Source: an uncultured Clostridia bacterium
GTDB taxonomy: Bacteria > Bacillota_A > Clostridia > Christensenellales > Aristaeellaceae
Direction of reading: 5' to 3'
Length of the DNA: 5,647 nucleotides
Assembly: GCA_946408865.1 (NCBI GenBank)
Contig: CAMJTZ010000130.1
Span: 1 to 5,647 of the forward strand
Within the stretch, counting starts at the first letter, position 1; each line of letters starts with the position of its first letter. Of this stretch, positions 1 through 5,647 are shown in pieces. A program made the position numbers and the translations under genes. The notes under the pieces are model-generated. The model worked only from the letters and a program-made list of their open reading frames with translations. It was not told where the DNA came from and did no database searches.

Positions 1-55
1 TTAAAAGGGTGGGCAGGAGCACCGGAATGTCCTGCCCGATCATTGCGATTTTCAT
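1..55 (-). CDS. Start of an unidentified protein, coupled to ileS (3' end outside the window)
   Basis: The ATG at 55-53 shares four bases with the ileS stop (ATGA), a common arrangement for translationally coupled genes. The frame stays open to the window edge and reads MKIAMIGQDIPVLLPTLL. The opening hydrophobic stretch followed by glycine resembles the first beta-strand of a Rossmann-type nucleotide-binding fold, but 18 residues are too few to assign a family. A GGAG at 72-69 lies 13 bases upstream, which is long for a ribosome binding site and fits re-initiation by ribosomes finishing ileS. A second in-frame ATG at 43-41 has no better site. The main alternative is that this is not a gene: the same bases contain an 8-bp inverted repeat that could be a weak ileS terminator. 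The protein-like reading and the exact overlap make the gene somewhat more likely. Confidence 0.55.
   Translation of the reverse strand, partial: MKIAMIGQDIPVLLPTLL
11..37 (-). terminator. Possible weak hairpin terminator after ileS, or chance inverted repeat inside the next gene
   Basis: On the minus strand the arms GGGCAGGA and TCCTGCCC pair perfectly over 8 bp around an 11-base loop, starting 15 bases after the ileS stop. The tail is ACCCTTTTAA, with only four T residues and not directly against the stem, which is poor for an intrinsic terminator. The same bases read well as codons of the overlapping downstream gene, so the hairpin may be coincidental or act as partial attenuation. Confidence 0.25.
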
Positions 56-3000
56 GCGTTTTTCTGTACTCCGAGCACAGCCTTTTTGCCGTTGATGTCC
101 CACTCGCGGGAAACGGCGCCTTCCGGCGCGTCGCCGCGCTCCAGGCTGAGGGCCAGCGTGGTCCGGGTGATCATCTCGCGGAAGGCTTCCACCGCCGCTG
201 CCAGTTCGTCGTCGCCGCTGTAGGTCACGTTGATCCGGTCGGTCACCTCGAAACCGGCCTCCTTGCGCATTGTCTGCAGCTTGGAGATTACTTCGCGGGC
301 GTAGCCTTCGCGGATCAGATCCTCCGTCAGGTTGGTGTCCAGCACCACCGTGACGCCCTTGTCTTCCATGGCCGTGAAGCCGGGCTTCTGCATCGGCTCT
401 GTCAGCACGTCGTCCTTGGCCAGGGTGACCTGAGTGTCGTCAATCATGAAGGAAACTTCCTCGCCGCGGGCAAACGCGTCCACGACGTCGTTTCCGTCCA
501 TTTCGCCCAGCTTCTGGCCGATTTTGCCCAGGAGCTTGCCGTACTTCGGTCCCAGGGTCCGCATCTGCGGCTTCAGCTTATAGGTTGTGAAGGCGCGCGC
601 GTCCTCGGTGAAGACGACCTCCTGCACGTTCAGTTCGTCCTCGCACAGTTCCTGATACGCCTTGTCGAAAGCCGCGCCCTTGACATACATCTTTGCCAGC
701 GGCTGGCGGACCTTCAGGTTCGCCGCGTTGCGGCAGGCGCGTCCCAGCTGGACCGCTTCCAGCAGCGCGTCCATCTGCTTCTCCATGTCCGGATCGATGC
801 GGCTCGCGTCGCTGACCGGGAAATCGGTCAGATGCACACTCTCCGCGGCGCCGGGCACGTTGTTCACAACCAGGTTCTGCCAGATCTCTTCCGCCAGGAA
901 CGGGATGAACGGCGCGCAGACCTTGCTCAGCGTCACCAGCACGTGGTACAGCGTGGCGAAGGCGGCTTCCTTGTCGCCGGCCATTCCCTTGCCCCAGAAG
1001 CGTTCGCGGCCGCGGCGCACATACCAGTTGCTCAGGTCGTCGACAAACGCGGCCAGCGCGTTCGCGCCTTCCGTGATCCGGTAGTTGGCCAGGTGGTCGT
1101 CCACTTCGGCGATCAGGGTATTCAGCTTGCTCAGGATCCAGCGGTCCATCAGCGTCAGTTCCGTCTTTTCCAGCGGATGCGCCTGCGGATCAAATCCGTC
1201 GATCTGCGCGTACATCGCGAAGAAGGCGTAGGTGTTCTGCAGCGTCGCCAGGAACTTCCGCTGGCCTTCCTGCACGGCTTCATCGCTGAAGCGCTTGGGC
1301 AGCCACGGCGCGGAGGTCGTGTAGAAGTACCAGCGCAGCGCGTCCGCGCCGAACTTGTCCAGCATTTCGAAGGGATCCACGACGTTGCCCAGGTGTTTGC
1401 TCATCTTGCGGCCTTCCGCGTCCTGCACGTGACCCATCACGATACAGTTTTTGAACGGCGCGCGGTCAAACAGCAGCGTGGAGATCGCTTCGAGCGTGTA
1501 GAACCATCCGCGGGTCTGGTCGATGGCTTCGGAGATGAAGTCCGCCGGGAAGTTCTTTTCAAACATGTCCTTGTTTTCAAAGGGATAGTGCCACTGCGCG
1601 AAGGGCATGCTGCCGGAGTCGTACCAGCAGTCGATAACTTCCTTCACCCGGTGCATCTCCTTGCCGCACTCGGGGCAGCGGATCGTCACGGTGTCGATGA
1701 AGGGCCGGTGCAGTTCCACGTCCGGGCCGGGATCGGTGATTGCCATCTTCCGCAGTTCCTCCCGGGAGCCGATCACGTGCAGATGGCCCTCTTCGCACTT
1801 CCATACCGGCAGGGGCGTTCCCCAGTAGCGTTCCCGGCTGAGGCCCCAGTCGATCACGTTCTCCAGGAAGTTGCCCATCCGGCCGTCCTTGATGTTGTCC
1901 GGCATCCAGTTCACGGTCCGGTTGTTGCGCACCAGGTTGTCCCGCAGCGCGGTCATCCGGATGAACCAGGTCGGCCGCGCGTAGTACAGCAGGGGCGTGT
2001 CGCAGCGCCAGCAGAAGGGATAATCATGCGCGAAGGGAACCGCCGCGAACAGCAGTCCGCGTTCCTTCAGATCCTTCAGGATCAGGGGATCCGCGTCCTT
2101 CACGAAGGTGCCGGCCCAGGTCGTATCCTCGTCGAATTTGCCCTGGGTGTTCACCAGGTTGATGAACGGCACGCCGTTCTCCTTGCAGACGCGGTTGTCG
2201 TCTTCACCGAAGGCAGGCGCGATGTGGACGATGCCGGAGCCGTCTTCCATCGTGACATAATCGTCGCATACGACGAACCAGGCTTTTCCGTCCGGCTCGC
2301 GGAAGCGGTAGAGCGGTTCGTACTCCATGCCCTTCAGGTCGGCGCCCGGGAATTCATCTTTGATCTCGGTTTCCCGTCCCTCGAATACTTTTTCCACCAG
2401 CGCCTTGGCCATGATGCAGGTCTTTCCCTCGTCTTTGACCAGTACGCGGCAGTAGGTTTCATGGGCGTTCACGCACAGCGCCAGGTTGCTCGGCAGCGTC
2501 CAGGGTGTGGTCGTCCAGGCCAGCAGGTAGGTATCCGGCTCGCCCTTTACCATGAAGCGCACAAAGGCGGAGATTTCCTTCACGTTCTTGTAGCCCTGGG
2601 CCACTTCATGGCTGGACAGCGCCGTTCCGCAGCGCGGGCAGTACGGCACGATCTTGTGTCCCTGGTACAGCAGTCCCTTTTCATGGATCTGCTTCAGGCT
2701 CCACCATTCGCTCTCGATATAGTTGTTGTCATAGGTGATATAGGGATGCTCCATGTCCACCCAGTAACCGACCTGTTCGGACATCTTCTCCCACTCATGC
2801 AGGTATTTCCATACGCTCTTTTTGCATTCGGCGATGAACGGCTCGATGCCGTACTGCTCGATCTGGGGCTTCCCGTCGAGGCCAAGTGTCTTTTCAACTT
2901 CGAGCTCCACCGGCAGGCCGTGGGTATCCCATCCGGCCTTGCGCAGCACGCTCTTCCCCTTCATGGTGTGGTATCGGGGGATCAGGTCCTTGATCACGCG

Positions 3001-3183
3001 CGTCTCGATATGCCCGATGTGCGGCTTGCCGTTGGCGGTAGGCGGCCCGTCAAAGAAGGTGAACTGCTCCGCACCGTCCCGGTGGTGAAAACTCTTGCGG
3101 ATGATGTCCTTTTCCTTCCACATTTCCGCCGTCTGTTTTTCCCTGGCTGCAAAGTTCATATCTGTCGCGACTTTGTTGTACAT
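52..3183 (-). CDS. ileS: Isoleucyl-tRNA synthetase, IleS2 (eukaryote-like) type
   Basis: This cytoplasmic class I synthetase attaches isoleucine to tRNA-Ile using ATP and hydrolyses mischarged valyl-tRNA-Ile. The protein is complete at 1043 residues, usual for IleS2. The catalytic core carries HIGH at 55-58 and KMSKH at 593-597. The editing domain lies between, with the threonine-rich TTTPWTLPSN at 224-233 and the editing aspartate in GEDD (326-329). Cysteine pairs at 182/185 and 391/394 look like one zinc knuckle. C503/C506 with C463 and perhaps H467 look like a second. The anticodon-binding domain covers roughly 680-840, followed by the C-terminal extension. The motifs YCPRCGTALSSHEVAQGY and DCWYDSGSMPF separate it from IleS1, as does the absence of a C-terminal four-cysteine finger. 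I chose the ATG at 3183-3181 because AGGAAGG lies nine bases upstream; the upstream in-frame GTG at 3210 would place that site inside the coding region. IleS2 enzymes are often poorly inhibited by mupirocin, so natural tolerance is a reasonable inference. No frameshift or missing catalytic motif is visible. Confidence 0.97.
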   Translation of the reverse strand: MYNKVATDMNFAAREKQTAEMWKEKDIIRKSFHHRDGAEQFTFFDGPPTANGKPHIGHIETRVIKDLIPRYHTMKGKSVLRKAGWDTHGLPVELEVEKTLGLDGKPQIEQYGIEPFIAECKKSVWKYLHEWEKMSEQVGYWVDMEHPYITYDNNYIESEWWSLKQIHEKGLLYQGHKIVPYCPRCGTALSSHEVAQGYKNVKEISAFVRFMVKGEPDTYLLAWTTTPWTLPSNLALCVNAHETYCRVLVKDEGKTCIMAKALVEKVFEGRETEIKDEFPGADLKGMEYEPLYRFREPDGKAWFVVCDDYVTMEDGSGIVHIAPAFGEDDNRVCKENGVPFINLVNTQGKFDEDTTWAGTFVKDADPLILKDLKERGLLFAAVPFAHDYPFCWRCDTPLLYYARPTWFIRMTALRDNLVRNNRTVNWMPDNIKDGRMGNFLENVIDWGLSRERYWGTPLPVWKCEEGHLHVIGSREELRKMAITDPGPDVELHRPFIDTVTIRCPECGKEMHRVKEVIDCWYDSGSMPFAQWHYPFENKDMFEKNFPADFISEAIDQTRGWFYTLEAISTLLFDRAPFKNCIVMGHVQDAEGRKMSKHLGNVVDPFEMLDKFGADALRWYFYTTSAPWLPKRFSDEAVQEGQRKFLATLQNTYAFFAMYAQIDGFDPQAHPLEKTELTLMDRWILSKLNTLIAEVDDHLANYRITEGANALAAFVDDLSNWYVRRGRERFWGKGMAGDKEAAFATLYHVLVTLSKVCAPFIPFLAEEIWQNLVVNNVPGAAESVHLTDFPVSDASRIDPDMEKQMDALLEAVQLGRACRNAANLKVRQPLAKMYVKGAAFDKAYQELCEDELNVQEVVFTEDARAFTTYKLKPQMRTLGPKYGKLLGKIGQKLGEMDGNDVVDAFARGEEVSFMIDDTQVTLAKDDVLTEPMQKPGFTAMEDKGVTVVLDTNLTEDLIREGYAREVISKLQTMRKEAGFEVTDRINVTYSGDDELAAAVEAFREMITRTTLALSLERGDAPEGAVSREWDINGKKAVLGVQKNA

Positions 3184-3192
3184 AACTCTCTT

Positions 3193-3199
3193 CCTTCCT
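3193..3199 (-). promoter_or_regulatory. Ribosome binding site of ileS, which decides its start
   Basis: On the minus strand AGGAAGG ends nine bases before the ATG at 3183, close to the spacing expected for a Bacillota Shine-Dalgarno site. It lies downstream of the alternative GTG start at 3210, so it supports the shorter 1043-residue protein over a version nine residues longer. Confidence 0.85.
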
Positions 3200-3224
3200 G
3201 TGCGATTCACAACTGTTTATATTT

Positions 3225-3242
3225 CTGCGTTTTCCGCGTTTT
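3225..3242 (-). repeat. Imperfect 9-base tandem repeat in the spacer upstream of ileS
   Basis: Two adjacent copies, AAAACGCGG and AAAACGCAG on the minus strand, differ at one position. They lie between the transporter stop and the ileS ribosome binding site. The function is unknown; a small slippage duplication in A-rich spacer DNA would explain them. Confidence 0.45.
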
Positions 3243-3260
3243 TTCCTTTTATTTTCCGGC

Positions 3261-5647
3261 TTACTCACTGCGCAGCGCAACCACCGGATCCTTCTTCGAC
3301 GCCATCCGGGAGGGAATGATTCCCGCAATCAGCGTCAGCGCCATGGAAATCAGCACCAGGATGCCCGCACCGCCCCAGGGCAGGAACGCCAGTCCGCCGA
3401 TGCCCGTCAGGGACTGCAGGATGATGTTCGCGATGATCACCAGGAGCAGGGTAATCGCGATTCCGATGCATCCCGCCGCGAAGCCGACGATCAGCGTCTC
3501 CGCGTTGAATACGCGGCCCACGTCCCTCCGGCTCGCGCCGATGGACCGCAGGATACCGATCTCCTTCGTCCGCTCCAGCACGCTGATGTAGGTGATAATG
3601 CCGATCATGATGGAGGAAACCACCAGGCTGATGGCTACGAACGCGATCAGTACGTAGCTGATCGAGTTGACGATCGTCGTCACACTGGACATCAGCAGTT
3701 CCATTATGTCCGTGTAGTGGATCGCCTTCCCCTCGCCGGCTTCCTTGTTGTATTGCCGGATCTTCGCGGTCAGCGTCTGCTTGGATTCGAAATTCTTCGG
3801 GTAAATCTGGATGGCCGACGGTTTGCTTTCGTCGCTGACCCCCAGCTTCACCAGGTTCTTCTCCAGCGTGTTTCCGTCCATCATGACGGTTCCCTTCTGG
3901 ACGAACTGCTGTACGATATCCTTGGTAATCAGCGGCTTCAGCATGTCCGGAATCATTCCCCGCGGAATGAATCCCTTTTCTTCCATCAGCGCGATCACTT
4001 CCGGCATCTCCATGGTATCCACCAGGCTCAGCACGTCGATCATATCCGTGTGGAACGGCTGTCCCGTAAACACGTCCTTCTCCGGCTCAGCCATCTGTTC
4101 CTGCACGATTGCGCTTTCGTTCACCCGGCGGATCATCTCGTGCATCAGTTCCCGCCTGTATCCGATTGTGCCGCTGTTGGAGGTGGCGACGGTCCCCTCC
4201 GAGGGCCGGATCACGCCGACGACCTTCAGTTCCGTCGCTTCCGCCAGTTTTTTCGCCAGGAAAGCTTCGTTGCTGCTCTGGTCTTTCCAGAAGCTTCCGG
4301 ATTTGACATACAGGTCTGTTGTCGGCATCAGCCTGAATTCAAGGTTCAGCAGCTCTTCATACGTGAATTCCATATCCACGCTTTCGACGCCGTCCCCCTG
4401 CATCAGGTTTGTAAACTGGCCCCGCAGTTCCCCCTGGTCTTTCAGTCCCAGGGAATACAGCGTGTAGTCGCTCAGCTCGTTCCGCTTGTTCAGGATCAGC
4501 ACGACCTCGTACATGCTTTCCGGCATGCGCCCGTAAAGGATGTCGTACTGGCTCTTCAGCAGCTCCTCGTTGTCCAGCATCGGCTCAAAGACGTTCATCC
4601 GCTTCATGAAGGTGTCCATCATGGTCTGCTGGATGCCCGCGCCGGCCGCGCCGAAGTTCCACATGTCCATCATGCCGGTGGACTGCATGGTGGTGGAAGG
4701 GTTCACCTGCATCTTCCGCCCGCCGTCCGTCCGGTAGATCACCAGCGGCGTATCGTATTCGTACTGAATGCCGGATACCAGCTTGCCGATCCCGTTTGCC
4801 GGGTCGTCCAGCCAGGCCTTGAAGGATTTCAGGTCGTTTTCCTTCACGCCGCTCATCATGGCGCTCATGGTATTGGTCATCCGCGTTCCGGAATGAACTT
4901 TCCCGTCGTTGTGCGCCTCACCGCCGCCCGTGTCCGCGTCGAACATGTTCTGCAGTGTTTCCGTCATGTCCATGCTCTGGGAGTTGATCTCCAGCGGATA
5001 GGCGGACAGCGTGTCCCGCTGCACCCGGTCGATGAACCGGTCCACGCCGCTGGATATGCTCAGGATCAGCGCGATGCCGATAATCCCGATGGATCCGGCG
5101 AAGGCGGTCAGGATCGTCCGTCCCTTCTTGGTCATCAGGTTGGTCAGGCTCAGCTTCAGCGCGGTCCGGAAGCTCATGGAGCGTTTCTTCTTCGTGTCCT
5201 CCCGGACCGTTTCCTCCGGCGCGCTCTCCCGTACTGTCTGCTCGTCGCTCACAACCTGGCCGTCCAGCAGGCGGATAATCCGGTCGGCGTATTCGTTCGC
5301 CAGGTCCGGGTTATGCGTCACCATGATAACCAGCCGTTTCCGGGAAACTTCCTTCAGGATCTCCATGACCTGGACGCTGGTTTCGCTGTCCAGGGCGCCG
5401 GTCGGTTCGTCCGCCAGCAGGATCTCCGGATTGTTTACCAGCGCCCGCGCGATGGCGACACGCTGCATCTGGCCGCCGCTCAGTTCGTTCGGCTTCTTGC
5501 GCAGCTGGTCCTTCAGCCCCACCTGCTCCAGCGCTTCGATCGCCCTGCGGCGCCGTTCCTCCCGGCCGATGCCGGAAAGCGTCAGCGCCAGCTCCACGTT
5601 GGCCAGCACCGTCTGGTGCGGAATCAGGTTGTAGCTCTGGAAAACGA
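3261..5647 (-). CDS. MacB-type ABC transporter, ATPase-permease fusion (5' end missing)
   Basis: 794 residues are visible; the frame is open to the window edge, so the start and Walker A lie outside. It begins at the Q-loop (VFQSYNLIPHQT, 1-12). Next come the signature LSGGQ (55-59), Walker B ending in D79-E80, the D-loop GALD (83-86) and the switch histidine H111. This is the LolD/MacB-like ATPase subfamily. A charged linker (about 130-155) and an amphipathic segment lead to TM1 (about 179-200). A predicted extracellular domain of about 455 residues follows (202-657). TM2 (659-688), TM3 (715-743) and TM4 (755-777) then form an FtsX-type permease with the typical ERTKEIGILRSIGASRRDV loop. The topology is that of MacB, in which a homodimer uses ATP hydrolysis to move the outer domain rather than pump through a membrane channel. 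MacB relatives export peptides or macrolides, extract lipoproteins, or relieve antibiotic stress; the substrate here is unknown. The outer domain is much larger than MacB's and has a methionine-rich stretch at 312-356. The GTG at 5609 is an internal valine codon, not the start. Confidence 0.92.
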   Translation of the reverse strand, partial: VFQSYNLIPHQTVLANVELALTLSGIGREERRRRAIEALEQVGLKDQLRKKPNELSGGQMQRVAIARALVNNPEILLADEPTGALDSETSVQVMEILKEVSRKRLVIMVTHNPDLANEYADRIIRLLDGQVVSDEQTVRESAPEETVREDTKKKRSMSFRTALKLSLTNLMTKKGRTILTAFAGSIGIIGIALILSISSGVDRFIDRVQRDTLSAYPLEINSQSMDMTETLQNMFDADTGGGEAHNDGKVHSGTRMTNTMSAMMSGVKENDLKSFKAWLDDPANGIGKLVSGIQYEYDTPLVIYRTDGGRKMQVNPSTTMQSTGMMDMWNFGAAGAGIQQTMMDTFMKRMNVFEPMLDNEELLKSQYDILYGRMPESMYEVVLILNKRNELSDYTLYSLGLKDQGELRGQFTNLMQGDGVESVDMEFTYEELLNLEFRLMPTTDLYVKSGSFWKDQSSNEAFLAKKLAEATELKVVGVIRPSEGTVATSNSGTIGYRRELMHEMIRRVNESAIVQEQMAEPEKDVFTGQPFHTDMIDVLSLVDTMEMPEVIALMEEKGFIPRGMIPDMLKPLITKDIVQQFVQKGTVMMDGNTLEKNLVKLGVSDESKPSAIQIYPKNFESKQTLTAKIRQYNKEAGEGKAIHYTDIMELLMSSVTTIVNSISYVLIAFVAISLVVSSIMIGIITYISVLERTKEIGILRSIGASRRDVGRVFNAETLIVGFAAGCIGIAITLLLVIIANIILQSLTGIGGLAFLPWGGAGILVLISMALTLIAGIIPSRMASKKDPVVALRSE

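Larger units (their letters stand above)
3184..3260 (-). other. Short A-rich spacer between the ABC transporter gene and ileS
   Basis: The 77 bases between the transporter stop and the ileS ATG are A-rich on the minus strand. They hold no stable inverted repeat followed by a T-run in the direction of transcription, so no intrinsic terminator can be called. They are far too short for a T-box leader, the usual control element of aminoacyl-tRNA synthetase genes in Bacillota. A TATAAA at 3221-3216 could be a -10 box, but no matching -35 lies 16-18 bases upstream, so a separate ileS promoter is not supported. The spacer contains an imperfect 9-base tandem duplication (AAAACGCGG then AAAACGCAG, 3242-3225). 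Co-transcription from the transporter gene is the simplest reading. Confidence 0.5.

Noticed and set aside
3184..3210. A nine-residue longer ileS starting at the GTG at 3210.
   Set aside because: The AGGAAGG site would then be inside the coding region, GTG has no comparable site upstream, and the extra residues (MNRTGRKRV) are not expected at the IleS2 N-terminus.
3234..3256. A plus-strand T-rich run (CGCGTTTTTTCCTTTTATTTT) that could look like a terminator tail.
   Set aside because: Only a 3-bp stem can form before it, and no plus-strand gene ends here.
43..3591. An 1182-codon open frame on the plus strand, antisense to all of ileS and the end of the transporter gene.
   Set aside because: It lies in exact codon register with ileS, so its stops would need TTA, CTA or TCA codons in ileS, and this GC-rich gene avoids those. 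It starts at a TTG with no ribosome binding site, its translation is rich in His, Arg, Val and Gln with no recognisable domain, and it ends soon after entering the transporter gene, where the register changes.
3811..4467. A 218-codon plus-strand open frame antisense to the transporter's outer domain.
   Set aside because: The opposite strand has clear family motifs on both sides in one unbroken frame. This frame is Ser/Arg/Pro-rich shadow coding with no plausible ribosome binding site.
5607..5609. GTG as the start of the transporter gene.
   Set aside because: The frame continues upstream to the window edge through VFQSYNLIPHQT, the conserved Q-loop region, so this GTG is an internal codon and the gene is truncated by the window.
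5011..5634. A 207-codon plus-strand open frame antisense to the ATPase domain and TM1.
   Set aside because: The minus strand here encodes the LSGGQ, Walker B and H-loop motifs. The plus-strand product is a Ser/Arg-rich shadow.

Overview
The window holds two long genes and the first codons of a third, all on the minus strand. Read in the direction of transcription (right to left) they are: a 5'-truncated MacB-type ABC transporter with its ATPase and FtsX-like permease in one polypeptide (5647 to 3261); a complete isoleucyl-tRNA synthetase of the long, eukaryote-like IleS2 class (3183 to 52); and the first 18 codons of an unidentified protein whose ATG overlaps the ileS stop by four bases (55 to 1). 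There are no tRNA or rRNA genes, insertion sequences, CRISPR repeats or phage genes.

The organism is most likely a fairly GC-rich member of the Bacillota (Clostridia), of the kind common in gut or rumen communities. This is an inference. It rests on the IleS2 sequence, the strong purine-rich ribosome binding site, and the single-polypeptide ABC transporter with a very large extracellular loop. Nothing in the window fixes the taxon more precisely.

Layout: the ABC gene ends in TAA at 3261. A 77-base A-rich spacer (minus-strand sense) follows, with no convincing terminator and no room for a T-box leader, and then ileS starts at an ATG preceded by AGGAAGG. The ileS stop is joined to the next start as ATGA. 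Same strand, short spacing and the ATGA junction fit one transcription unit, although the three genes have no obvious common function. ileS is a housekeeping gene, the transporter probably handles an envelope or antimicrobial substrate, and the third gene is too short here to identify.

I did not find a novel system. The points most worth a second look are the size and methionine-rich stretch of the transporter's extracellular domain, the IleS2 type of the synthetase with no T-box directly upstream, and the ATGA junction, which coincides with a terminator-like hairpin.
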